Below are positions 34,476 to 42,515 of a stretch of DNA of 64,000 nt, one piece after another; the stretch's first letter is position 1; the number at the start of each line of letters is the position of its first letter. Both the position numbers and the translations under genes were made by a program. The stretch covers positions 32,834 through 96,833 of the forward strand of contig CAVQKQ010000015.1 of the NCBI GenBank assembly GCA_963713085.1. Direction: 5' to 3'. The stretch comes from PFJX01 sp963713085. Its GTDB lineage: Bacteria > Pseudomonadota > Gammaproteobacteria > Burkholderiales > Thiobacillaceae. The notes beneath the pieces were generated by a model that saw nothing but the letters and a program-made list of their open reading frames with translations, was not told the origin of the DNA and made no database searches.

Positions 34476-35392
34476 GATGCGGCGAGTTCCCGGAATACCC
34501 GCAGGGCCTCATCCAGCCGGCTGTATTCGAAGTCCCAGCAATCGCAGGCGTCCATCAGGGCCGCCGCGCGCTGGAACCCCAGGGGGCCGAGCAGACTGTA
34601 GTTGAAGGCGTGACTGGCCAGATGGAGGAAAGCGGCGGCCTTGGAGTGAAGGGTGAGTTGGGCCTCGGCATCGGTCTTCCAGCGCGGAAACACGATCCAG
34701 CGCGGCTTGGCCGGTATGGTGATCCGCTCCAGGCTCAGGGACGTCGGGCGAAGGTGAGCAACAGTGCCCTTGTGGGTGTCGCGGGCGGCTTCGCCCAACA
34801 CGGCCTCCCGGGAATGGGCGCGGATGATGTCGATGGAGGCGTTCTTCAGACTCACCGGCCGGGCCAGGGCGTACAAGAGCCCGTCATCGCGGTCGATCAG
34901 GGCGATTTCGTCCGATAGCAGCCGCCAGCCATCCAGCATCAGCGCGGCGGTCAGCGTGCTTTTCCCCGCTCCGGGGTCGCCGGGCATGATCAGGGCCTGG
35001 CCGTTACGTTCCAGGACCGCGGCATGGAGCATCAGATAATGGTGGGCGTGGCTGGCGATGCACCAGTTCATGCCCCATTCCAGCATGGCGAAGGCCTGAT
35101 CCCGAGGCAGGGGCTTGAAGGGGGTGGAACCATCCACCCAGAACTGGGCCTGGGGACGAAATACCCGGCGCAGCCCGCCAAGGGCGTCGATGCGTATGTG
35201 GAAATCCGCGAACGGCCCTTCCACCAAGGGGAACCCGCCATAGAGTCTGGCCAGACTTTGGGCGATATCCGGCAATGGGCTGGTGATGCGGAAGGTAAAG
35301 GGCCCTGTCCCGATCTGTAGTCCCGTGCGCAGGCGCTGGCTAAGGTCCTCGGGCGAGAGGGTATTCAGTCGCACGCTACCCTTTCCAGGCAT
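34472..35392 (-). CDS. HPr kinase-related protein (HprK-rel-A)
   Basis: The 306-residue protein has a kinase core like HPr kinase/phosphorylase: LHAAVLERNGQALIMPGDPG, Walker A PGDPGAGKST (about 135-144), then LLSDEIALID. It lacks the N-terminal regulatory domain of true HprK, and no PTS HPr gene is nearby. It is the hallmark of a conserved set with a PqqD-like chaperone and a nucleotidyltransferase. The ATG at 35392 overlaps the PqqD-like gene by 28 bases; a GTG at 35374 is an equally good start. Its phosphorylation target is unknown. Confidence 0.82.
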   Translation of the reverse strand: MPGKGSVRLNTLSPEDLSQRLRTGLQIGTGPFTFRITSPLPDIAQSLARLYGGFPLVEGPFADFHIRIDALGGLRRVFRPQAQFWVDGSTPFKPLPRDQAFAMLEWGMNWCIASHAHHYLMLHAAVLERNGQALIMPGDPGAGKSTLTAALMLDGWRLLSDEIALIDRDDGLLYALARPVSLKNASIDIIRAHSREAVLGEAARDTHKGTVAHLRPTSLSLERITIPAKPRWIVFPRWKTDAEAQLTLHSKAAAFLHLASHAFNYSLLGPLGFQRAAALMDACDCWDFEYSRLDEALRVFRELAAS

Positions 35393-35661
35393 TCGTGGGA
35401 AAGCAGCTCCCTCAGCAGTTGCTCCAGGGCGGCATCAATCTCGGCATCCGGGAGTGGCACGTCCATCAGGGTGTTCAGGCCGTTTGCCAAGACCCGCCTG
35501 TCCAGGCGGTGCGCCTCAACGATCAGATCCAGCACCGCGACTGCGGCATCGGACAGTCGCATAGTTTCACCGGTCCCGGAGTGGTACAGCACCCACTCTT
35601 CCCCTCCCTGCCAACGCTGGAATTCCACGCCGGGCGGGATGCGGAAGCACTCGGTGCTCAC
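35365..35661 (-). CDS. PqqD-like peptide chaperone of HPr-rel-A cluster
   Basis: This is a 98-residue winged-helix protein of the PqqD type: VEFQRWQGGEEWVLYHSGTG, ETMRLSDAAVAVLDLI, then a C-terminal LEQLLRELLSHECLE helix. PqqD proteins present precursor peptides to modifying enzymes. The GTG start at 35661 overlaps the prmC stop by 4 bases (GTGA), linking this cluster to hemA-prfA-prmC. An ATG at 35679 would overlap prmC further. The proposed client is a small secreted protein such as the broken one at 32620-33240 (inference). Confidence 0.82.
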   Translation of the reverse strand: MSTECFRIPPGVEFQRWQGGEEWVLYHSGTGETMRLSDAAVAVLDLIVEAHRLDRRVLANGLNTLMDVPLPDAEIDAALEQLLRELLSHECLERVACD

Positions 35662-36668
35662 GCCGCGCGCCCCGGCCATTGGCCTCCCGTCACGCGGGTC
35701 TGCCCGCTCAGGTCGGAAAGACTGAAGGTTCGCCCAATGCCGCACCGGCCCAATCGGGCCTGACAGTTCTCCGCCTGGTCGTAGCCATGCTCGAACAGCA
35801 GCCATCCGCCCGTCACCAGATGGTCCGGGGCATGGGCCACGATGGCACTGATCGCGTTCAGCCCGCTCGGGCCCGAGACCAGGGCATTCCGGGGTTCGTG
35901 GCGCAAATCACCGCGGCTCAGATGGGGATCGTTCGCGGCGATGTAGGGGGGGTTCGAGAGGATCATGTCGAAGCGCATCATGCTCAATCGAGCATACCAG
36001 TCGCTGACAAGAAATCGGATGTTGTCGACGCCCAACAGCTGGGCATTCGCCTGGGCCACCGCCAGGGTGGCCGCGCTGATATCCACAGCGGTCACTTCAG
36101 ATTTTGGCCGCTGGAGGGCGATGGTGATGGCGATGCAGCCGCTCCCCGTGCCGAGGTCCAGCACCCGGGCAGGGCGGTCCTTGGGCAAGCGTTCCAGGGC
36201 GGCGTCCACCAGCAATTCCGTCTCCGGCCGGGGGATGAGTACGTCCGGCGTGACCTTGAACAACCGGCCGTAGAACTCCTTTTCGCCCAGGATGTAAGCC
36301 ACGGGTTCGCCCTGCTCCCGGCGGGCGACGAGGGTCTCGATGTAGTAGGCCTGGTCAGGGTGGAGTTCGTCGCGGTCATGGGCGATGAGCCAGGCGCGGT
36401 CCACGCCAAGTGCGCGGGCGGCGAGAATATAGGCTTCCAGGCGGGCATCGCGGCGGTCGAGGTTGAGGGCTCGCTGCAATTGGGTGGTGGTGGCAAGCAA
36501 TCGGGTGGCGACGGTGCCAGGTGAATTGCCTTCACCCCTCGGGGGAGGGTGGCCCGAAGGGACGGGTGAGGGAGAGGCCGAACAGGTCGCACAGTCCGTT
36601 CCCTCACCCCGGCCCTCTCCCGGTGGGAGAGGGGGTAAATCAGCAGCGTTGGCGGACGTCATGATCAT
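35658..36668 (-). CDS. prmC: Release-factor glutamine methyltransferase with repeat-encoded N-terminus
   Basis: This enzyme methylates the GGQ glutamine of release factors. It has the SAM motif VLDLGTGSGCIAITIA and the catalytic NPPY (ILSNPPYIAAND). The ATG at 36668 overlaps the prfA stop by 4 bases and gives 336 residues, about 50 more than usual. Residues about 10-50 (PPLPPGEGRGEG, then SPSPVPSGHPPPRGEG) come from a GC-rich palindromic repeat inserted before the normal N-terminal domain (LLATTTQLQRALN). No alternative start downstream of the repeat was found. Confidence 0.93.
   Translation of the reverse strand: MIMTSANAADLPPLPPGEGRGEGTDCATCSASPSPVPSGHPPPRGEGNSPGTVATRLLATTTQLQRALNLDRRDARLEAYILAARALGVDRAWLIAHDRDELHPDQAYYIETLVARREQGEPVAYILGEKEFYGRLFKVTPDVLIPRPETELLVDAALERLPKDRPARVLDLGTGSGCIAITIALQRPKSEVTAVDISAATLAVAQANAQLLGVDNIRFLVSDWYARLSMMRFDMILSNPPYIAANDPHLSRGDLRHEPRNALVSGPSGLNAISAIVAHAPDHLVTGGWLLFEHGYDQAENCQARLGRCGIGRTFSLSDLSGQTRVTGGQWPGRAA
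36532..36636. repeat. GC-rich palindromic repeat, copy B (inside prmC)
   Basis: The left half, 36532-36575 (cacccctcgggggagggt...gggtgagggagag), and the right half, 36600-36636 (tccctcaccccggccctctc, then ccggtgggagaggggg), match copy A. The element is in frame in prmC. Confidence 0.8.
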
Positions 36669-37765
36669 GAATCTTCGCCCGACAGCAGCGCCAACTGGTC
36701 CGCCTGATGTTCGGCGGTGAGGGCGTTGATGAGTTCGTCCAGGTCGCCGTCCATCACCGCGGCGATCTTGTATAGGGTCAGGTTGATGCGGTGGTCGGTG
36801 ATGCGGCCCTGGGGGAAGTTGTAGGTGCGGATGCGGTCGGAGCGGTCGCCGGTGCCGATCAGGCCCTTGCGGGTGCTGGCCTCTTTTGCCTGCTGTTCCC
36901 GATCGCGCTGGTCCTTGAGCCGGGCTGCCAGCACTGACAGGGCCTGGGCCTTGTTGCGGTGCTGGGAACGGTCGTCCTGGCATTCCACCACCAGGCCGCT
37001 GGGCAGGTGGGTGATGCGTACCGCCGAGTCGGTCTTGTTGATGTGCTGGCCGCCGGCGCCGCTGGCGCGGAAGGTGTCGATGCGCAGGTCCGCCGGGTTG
37101 ATGTCGATCTCCCCCGCCGCGTCCGCCTCCGGCATCACCGCCACGGTGCAGGCGGAAGTGTGGATGCGGCCCTGGGTCTCGGTCTCCGGCACCCGCTGGA
37201 CCCGGTGGCCGCCGGACTCGAACTTGAGTTTGGAATAGGCGCCCTGTCCCACGATGCGGGCGATGATCTCCTTGTAGCCACCCACCTCCCCTTCGCTTTC
37301 CGAGACTATTTCAACCTTCCAGCGCTGCCGCTCGGCGTAGCGGCTGTACATGCGAAACAGGCCGCCGGCGAACAGGGCGGACTCGTTGCCGCCGGTGCCG
37401 GCGCGGATCTCCAGGAAGATGTTGCGTTCATCGTTGGGATCCCGGGGCAGGAGCAGGACCTGGAGCTGGGCGTCCAGGTCCACCAGGCGCTGCTTGGCGG
37501 CCTCGATCTCCTCCTGGGCGAACGCCTTCATGTCCGGGTCCGCCAGCTTGGGGTCTTTCAACAAATCCTCAGCGGTCTTCAAGTCGGCCCTCGCCTGCTG
37601 CCAGGCGTGATAGTGCGCCACGATCGGAGTGATCTCGGCGTGCTCCTGGTTCAGCCTGCGGTACTGGGACATGTCCGCCGTGGCGCTCTGCTCCGCCAGC
37701 AGGCCGTTGATCTCCTCCAGGCGCAGGGCGAGCTGTTCGAGTTTGGCTTGCAGGCTGGGGTTCAT
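36665..37765 (-). CDS. prfA: Peptide chain release factor 1
   Basis: This 366-residue release factor acts at UAA and UAG codons. It carries the codon-recognition tripeptide PET (193-195, PxT type) in RVQRVPETETQGR, and the peptidyl-hydrolysis motif GGQ at 238-240 (ASGAGGQHINKTDSAV). The length is normal. It lies between hemA and prmC, and its stop overlaps the prmC start. A very large perfect hairpin separates it from hemA. Confidence 0.98.
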   Translation of the reverse strand: MNPSLQAKLEQLALRLEEINGLLAEQSATADMSQYRRLNQEHAEITPIVAHYHAWQQARADLKTAEDLLKDPKLADPDMKAFAQEEIEAAKQRLVDLDAQLQVLLLPRDPNDERNIFLEIRAGTGGNESALFAGGLFRMYSRYAERQRWKVEIVSESEGEVGGYKEIIARIVGQGAYSKLKFESGGHRVQRVPETETQGRIHTSACTVAVMPEADAAGEIDINPADLRIDTFRASGAGGQHINKTDSAVRITHLPSGLVVECQDDRSQHRNKAQALSVLAARLKDQRDREQQAKEASTRKGLIGTGDRSDRIRTYNFPQGRITDHRINLTLYKIAAVMDGDLDELINALTAEHQADQLALLSGEDS

Positions 37766-37776
37766 GGTGACGAGTA

Positions 37777-37832
37777 GCGGGTCGCAAGGCGCGAGTGGCA
37801 GTGCGACTTGCCACTCGCGCCTTGCGACCCGC
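37777..37832. repeat. Perfect 24-bp hairpin between hemA and prfA
   Basis: Two exact 24-base arms (37777-37800 and 37809-37832, starting gcgggtcgcaaggcgcgag on the plus strand) surround an 8-base loop. The structure begins two bases after the hemA stop and ends 11 bases before the prfA start, so it would form in the hemA-prfA transcript. It has no U-tract. Confidence 0.9.
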
Positions 37833-37834
37833 CG

Positions 37835-39088
37835 CTAATCCCCGTGCAGGTTGTAGAGGCGGGAGATCACCCGGGCCAGATCTTCCCGCTCGGTCTCGCC
37901 GGCCTGGTTCAGGGCGTGGCTGGGTTCGTGCAGCAGCTTGTTCATCAGGGAACGGCTCATGGTCTCCAGCACCGCCTGGGGGTCGTCGCCCTTGAGCAGG
38001 GCCTTGTGGGCCTTTTCCAGTTCGTGGCGGCGCAGGCGTTCGCCGTGGTCGCGCAGGTTGCGGATCACCGGCACGGCCTGGCGGGTGTCCATCCAGTGCA
38101 TGAATTCATGGACCCGCGCGGCGATGATGGCTTCCGCCTGGGTAACGGCGGACTGGCGGCTGTCCTGGCCGGCGCGCACCACCTCGCCCAGATTGTCGAC
38201 GGTATAGAGGAACACATCGTCCAGATCGCTCACTTCGGTTTCGATGTCCCGGGGCACGGCCAGGTCCACCATGAACATGGGGCGGTGCTTACGGAGCTTG
38301 ACGGCGCGCTCCACCAGGCCCAGACCGACGATGGGCAGGGGGCTGGCGGTGGAGGTGACGACGATGTCGAATTCCGGCAGCAGTTCCGGCAGGTTGGTCA
38401 GCGCCGCCGCCTCGCCGCCGTATTTGTTGGCCAGGTCCCTGGCCCGCTCGATGGTGCGGTTGACCACCATGATGCGGCGTGGATTCCGGGCGGCGAAGTG
38501 GGTGGCCACCAGGTCGATCATCTCCCCGGCGCCGATGAACAACACGGCCTGGTCGGAGATGGACGGAAAGATGCGTTCCGCCAGGGTCACGGCGGCCGCG
38601 GACATGGACACCGTGCTGGAGCCGATCTCGGTGGCGGTGCGTACTTCCTTGGCGACCGAGAAGGTGCGCTGGAACAGCTTGTTCAGGAGCAGGCCGAGGG
38701 TGCCGGCATCGTGGGCCTTTTCCGCGGCCTGCTTCATCTGGCCCAGGATCTGGGTCTCCCCCAGCACCATGGAATCCAGCCCGGAGGCGACGCGGAAGGC
38801 GTGATGAGCGGCCTGGTCCTTGGGCAGCAGGTAAAGATAGGGCTTCACGTCTTTGGGGGGCAGGCCGTGAAAGTTGGCCAGCCATTCCGTCACCCCTTCG
38901 GGTTCCTGGGTGTTGCAGTAGATCTCGGTGCGGTTGCAGGTGGACAGGATCGCCGCCTCCCGGGCAATGCGCCGCTCCCCGGTCACATTGGATAGGGCCT
39001 TGGGAAGGATGTCGGGCGGAAACGCCACTCGTTCCCGGATGGCGACCGGGGCGGTATGGTGGTTTACGCCGCAGGCGAAGAGTTGCAT
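37835..39088 (-). CDS. hemA: Glutamyl-tRNA reductase
   Basis: This catalyses the first step of C5 tetrapyrrole synthesis, reducing glutamyl-tRNA to glutamate-1-semialdehyde with NADPH. It is 417 residues: an N-terminal catalytic domain with GVNHHTAPVAIRE and the nucleophile Cys50 in STCNRTEIY, the signature VLGETQILGQMK, a Rossmann domain FIGAGEMIDLVATHF, and a C-terminal dimer helix. It is complete. hemB is in the same window at 58.6 kb. It is the first gene of the hemA-prfA-prmC unit. Confidence 0.98.
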   Translation of the reverse strand: MQLFACGVNHHTAPVAIRERVAFPPDILPKALSNVTGERRIAREAAILSTCNRTEIYCNTQEPEGVTEWLANFHGLPPKDVKPYLYLLPKDQAAHHAFRVASGLDSMVLGETQILGQMKQAAEKAHDAGTLGLLLNKLFQRTFSVAKEVRTATEIGSSTVSMSAAAVTLAERIFPSISDQAVLFIGAGEMIDLVATHFAARNPRRIMVVNRTIERARDLANKYGGEAAALTNLPELLPEFDIVVTSTASPLPIVGLGLVERAVKLRKHRPMFMVDLAVPRDIETEVSDLDDVFLYTVDNLGEVVRAGQDSRQSAVTQAEAIIAARVHEFMHWMDTRQAVPVIRNLRDHGERLRRHELEKAHKALLKGDDPQAVLETMSRSLMNKLLHEPSHALNQAGETEREDLARVISRLYNLHGD

Positions 39089-39133
39089 TCCGCTATGAAA
39101 TCAATGCATTGAAGGGGGTGCATTGTACCGCGA

Positions 39134-39178
39134 AGGAACCAACAATGATTTGATATCCACCAAATTCATATGGTTCCT
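39134..39178. promoter_or_regulatory. Inverted repeat upstream of hemA
   Basis: AGGAACCA (39134-39141) and TGGTTCCT (39171-39178) form a perfect 8-bp inverted repeat 46-90 bases before the hemA start, with a smaller inner repeat (atttg/caaat). A TACAAT -10-like box on the minus strand lies just downstream (39122-39127). It may be an operator; the function is unproven. Confidence 0.35.
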
Positions 39179-39269
39179 GCCGGCCACGATGCCGGTGGCC
39201 AGTGAAAATCGTTGTAAACAATCCCGACAACCGGCTTCCCTCGACCCGCATGACGTCGAATCCGGCCGG

Positions 39270-40175
39270 TCAAAGGCCTTCCGCCGAGTACTCCACGCTC
39301 AGGCGATGGATCTGGCCGGCGGGCACCACGACCACGTTGTCCACGGCGTTGGCGGATTCGACGCATACCATGCGGCGCCAGCCGCCCGGGCCGAAATCCC
39401 CCATCTTGTCGGCCTTCTCGTTCCAGGGCGTCCACAGCACGGTGGAGCGGCTGCCGCGCTTGGCGACGACGATGCGGCGCTTGAGGCGGGCGTCCTCGAT
39501 TGCGCAGGTGGCCTCGGTATTCAGATAGACCCGGTCCACCTCGCCTGTGAAGACGGCCGCGCCGGCCTGGGTCTTGCATTGGCCACCGTCCACCTTGTCG
39601 ATGTATTCGCAGCCGTCCAGGCCGGTGACCCGGACCTCGCCGATGTCGCCGATGTGGAAATAGGTGTGCAGGGCCTCGCCGATGGTGATGTCCTGGCCGC
39701 CCAGGTTGCTGGTGATCAGGTCCAGCTTGAGGCTCGCGCCCACGGTGACCCGCAGCTCAAGGCGGCTTGGATGGGGCCACTGGGATAGTGTCTGCCCGGT
39801 TTCCACCAGTTGCAGGGTGATCTGGGTCTCGCCAGAGGTCAGGGCCGCGCTTTGGCTCACGTCCCACATCACGGTGCGGGCGAAGCCGTGGCCGGGGAAG
39901 CCGCTCTCTATGGCGTGGGGGCCGAACCAGGGCCAGCACACCGGGACGCCGCCGCGGATGGATTTACCCGGCGCGAATTTGGCGAATTCGGACAGCCAAA
40001 TCACCGGTTCGGCCTGGTCCTTGGGGCGGAAGGTGGTGACGTGGGCACCCTGCAGGCACAGGTAGGCGGTGCCCAGGGCGTTGTCGATCTCGGCGAATAG
40101 CAGCCCGCCGGGACCTTCGATGAATTTGAGCTGGCCGGAGATGTCGAAACGGCTGTTTAGGTCGGCGAGGTTCAT
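39270..40175 (-). CDS. D-hexose-6-phosphate mutarotase (YeaD-like)
   Basis: This 301-residue aldose-epimerase-fold enzyme is predicted to interconvert the anomers of hexose 6-phosphates. Markers are GGVPVCWPWFGPH, GFPGHGFARTVMW, EALHTYFHIGDI and the C-terminal ESANAVDNVVVVPAGQ. The start is ATG at 40175, because the upstream open frame lacks similarity. It is preceded by a small membrane protein gene and ilvD on the same strand. Confidence 0.9.
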   Translation of the reverse strand: MNLADLNSRFDISGQLKFIEGPGGLLFAEIDNALGTAYLCLQGAHVTTFRPKDQAEPVIWLSEFAKFAPGKSIRGGVPVCWPWFGPHAIESGFPGHGFARTVMWDVSQSAALTSGETQITLQLVETGQTLSQWPHPSRLELRVTVGASLKLDLITSNLGGQDITIGEALHTYFHIGDIGEVRVTGLDGCEYIDKVDGGQCKTQAGAAVFTGEVDRVYLNTEATCAIEDARLKRRIVVAKRGSRSTVLWTPWNEKADKMGDFGPGGWRRMVCVESANAVDNVVVVPAGQIHRLSVEYSAEGL

Positions 40176-40237
40176 TGGGCGGTCTCCTGTCTGGGCCGAT
40201 TGATAAGCGTGGTGGATATCTTGAAATCCTGGTGACG

Positions 40238-40588
40238 TCATGCGGTGAACATCGCGAGCCAGTTGGCGATGGTCATCGCAATACAAAGGAACGCATAAAA
40301 CACGCTGAAGGTGGGTTTGGCGCCATCCGCATCGGCTTTGGACAGCTTCACCAGGAACACGTAGTACAACACCGTGGCGATGACATTGAAGGGCAGCCAG
40401 GAAAGCGTCTTGAACCAGGTCTTGGTGCCGGGGTCGGAGACGGCGGCGAACATGCCGTATACGAACAGCACGTTGACCGCGATGGCCGCCACCAGGAAAC
40501 CGCGCCAACTGCGAAAGCGCGTCAGCGGATCCCGGTCCGGTATTTCCTCGGTGGAGGGTTCCTGGTCGGGAGGAAGGGATACCTTCAA
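40238..40588 (-). CDS. Small three-helix membrane protein
   Basis: This 116-residue protein has a charged N-terminus and three hydrophobic segments (GFLVAAIAVNVLFVYGMFA, WLPFNVIATVLYYVFLV, FYAFLCIAMTIANWLAMFT). The only start is TTG, overlapping the ilvD stop (TTGA), so it is probably co-translated with ilvD. No function is recognised. Confidence 0.6.
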   Translation of the reverse strand: MKVSLPPDQEPSTEEIPDRDPLTRFRSWRGFLVAAIAVNVLFVYGMFAAVSDPGTKTWFKTLSWLPFNVIATVLYYVFLVKLSKADADGAKPTFSVFYAFLCIAMTIANWLAMFTA

Positions 40589-42450
40589 GCGCCAGCCGCT
40601 CCGCGCTCTACCTGGCTAACGTCCCGCACCGCGCCGAAGGCGGCCGAAGTGGTCATGGCGGCATAGGCGCGCAGGGCGGCGGAGACCGGGCGGTCGCGGT
40701 CCACCGGCTTCCAGGCGTCGGCGCCCTTTGCTTCCATATCCTCACGGCGCCGGGCCAGTTCCTTCTCCGTTACCTTCAGATGGATGCCGCGCTTGGGAAT
40801 GTCGATCTCGATGGTGTCGCCCTCCCGAACCAGGCCGATGGCGCCGCCTTCCGCCGCCTCCGGCGAGACGTGGCCGATGGACAGGCCGGAGGTGCCGCCG
40901 GAAAAGCGGCCGTCGGTGATCAGGGCGCAGGCCTTGCCCAGGCCCTTGGATTTCAGGTAGCTGGTGGGATAGAGCATCTCCTGCATGCCGGGGCCGCCGC
41001 GCGGGCCTTCGTAGCGGATCACCAGAACGTCGCCTTCCTTGATCCGGTCGGCCAGGATGGCCTCCACCGAAGCTTCCTGGCTCTCGAAGACCCGGGCCGG
41101 GCCGGAGAACTTGAGGATGCTGGCGTCCACCCCGGCGGTCTTGACGATACAGCCGTTCAGGGCCAGGTTGCCGTACAGGATCGCCAGGCCGCCGTCCTGG
41201 GAAAAGGCATTGGCCTTGTCGTGGATGCAGCCGTGGGCGCGGTCCAGGTCCAGTTCCGGGTAGCGCTTTTTCTGGCTGAACGCTATTTGGGTGGGCACGC
41301 CGCCCGGGGCGGCCTTGTAGAACTCGAACACCGACAGGTCGTGGGCCTGCATCACATCCCACACCGACAGTGCCCCGCCCAGGGTCCGGCTGTGCACGGT
41401 GTGGCAGTCCCGGTGGATCAGACCGGCCCGGTCCAGTTCGCCCAGGATGCCCATGACGCCCCCCGCCCGGTGCACGTCCTCCATGTGGTACTGCTGGGTG
41501 GAGGGGGCCACCTTGGCCAGGTGGGGCACCTTGCGCGACAGGCGGTCGATGTCCTGCATGGTGAAGTCGACGCCCGCCTCGTGGGCCGCCGCCAGCAGGT
41601 GCAACACGGTGTTGGTGGAGCCGCCCATGGCGATGTCCAGGGCCATGGCGTTTTCGAAGGCCTGGAAGGTGGCGATGGAACGGGGCAACGCGCTGGCGTC
41701 GTCGTGTTCGTACCAGCGTTTGGCCAGTTCCACGACCAGCCGTCCGGCCCGCAGGAACAGTTCCTTGCGGTCGGCATGGGTGGCCAGCAACGAGCCGTTG
41801 CCGGGCAGGGACAGGCCCAGGGCCTCGGTCAGGCAATTCATGGAATTGGCGGTGAACATGCCGGAGCAGGAACCGCAGGTGGGGCAGGCGGAGCGCTCCA
41901 TCTCCGCGACCTGCTCATCGCTGCATTTCGCATCGGCGGCGGAGACCATGGCATCCACCAGGTCCAGCATGATGGTCTTGTTGTCCCACACCACCTTGCC
42001 GGCCTCCATGGGGCCGCCGGAGACGAACACGGTGGGGATGTTCAGGCGCAGCGACGCCATCAGCATGCCCGGGGTGATCTTGTCGCAGTTGGAAATGCAC
42101 ACCAGGGCGTCGGCGCAGTGGGCGTTGCACATGTATTCCACGGAATCGGCGATCAGGTCCCGGCTGGGCAGGGAATAGAGCATGCCGCCGTGGCCCATGG
42201 CGATGCCGTCGTCCACGGCGATGGTGTTGAACTCCTTGGCCACGCCGCCCGCCGCCTCGATCTCCCGGGCCACCATCTGGCCCAGGTCCTTCAGGTGGAC
42301 GTGGCCGGGCACGAACTGGGTGAAGGAGTTGGCGATGGCGATGATGGGCTTGTCGAAATCCCCGTCCTTCATGCCGGTGGCCCGCCACAGGGCGCGGGCG
42401 CCGGCCATGTTGCGGCCGTGGGTGGTGGTGCGGGAGCGATAGGCGGGCAT
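40585..42450 (-). CDS. ilvD: Dihydroxy-acid dehydratase
   Basis: This Fe-S enzyme dehydrates 2,3-dihydroxy acids in valine, leucine and isoleucine synthesis. It is 621 residues, close to E. coli IlvD. Cluster and substrate motifs are visible: CNAHCADALVCISNCDKITPG (first part), ACPTCGSCSGMFTANSMNCL, GGSTNTVLHLLA and DGRFSGGTSGLSIGHVSPEA. The start is ATG at 42450. It is divergent from the restriction-modification gene across a 65-base gap. Confidence 0.97.
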   Translation of the reverse strand: MPAYRSRTTTHGRNMAGARALWRATGMKDGDFDKPIIAIANSFTQFVPGHVHLKDLGQMVAREIEAAGGVAKEFNTIAVDDGIAMGHGGMLYSLPSRDLIADSVEYMCNAHCADALVCISNCDKITPGMLMASLRLNIPTVFVSGGPMEAGKVVWDNKTIMLDLVDAMVSAADAKCSDEQVAEMERSACPTCGSCSGMFTANSMNCLTEALGLSLPGNGSLLATHADRKELFLRAGRLVVELAKRWYEHDDASALPRSIATFQAFENAMALDIAMGGSTNTVLHLLAAAHEAGVDFTMQDIDRLSRKVPHLAKVAPSTQQYHMEDVHRAGGVMGILGELDRAGLIHRDCHTVHSRTLGGALSVWDVMQAHDLSVFEFYKAAPGGVPTQIAFSQKKRYPELDLDRAHGCIHDKANAFSQDGGLAILYGNLALNGCIVKTAGVDASILKFSGPARVFESQEASVEAILADRIKEGDVLVIRYEGPRGGPGMQEMLYPTSYLKSKGLGKACALITDGRFSGGTSGLSIGHVSPEAAEGGAIGLVREGDTIEIDIPKRGIHLKVTEKELARRREDMEAKGADAWKPVDRDRPVSAALRAYAAMTTSAAFGAVRDVSQVERGAAGA

Positions 42451-42515
42451 GGGGGAAACCTCGGCTGGCTATAATCCACCGCATTTTATCCCACCCCCGA
42501 AACTCCATCTCCGTT

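Noticed and set aside
42470..42475. TATAAT before the restriction-modification gene as a promoter
   Set aside because: The -10 is perfect but no -35 fits at 16-18 bases, and the region overlaps the ilvD start, so it was not listed as a feature.
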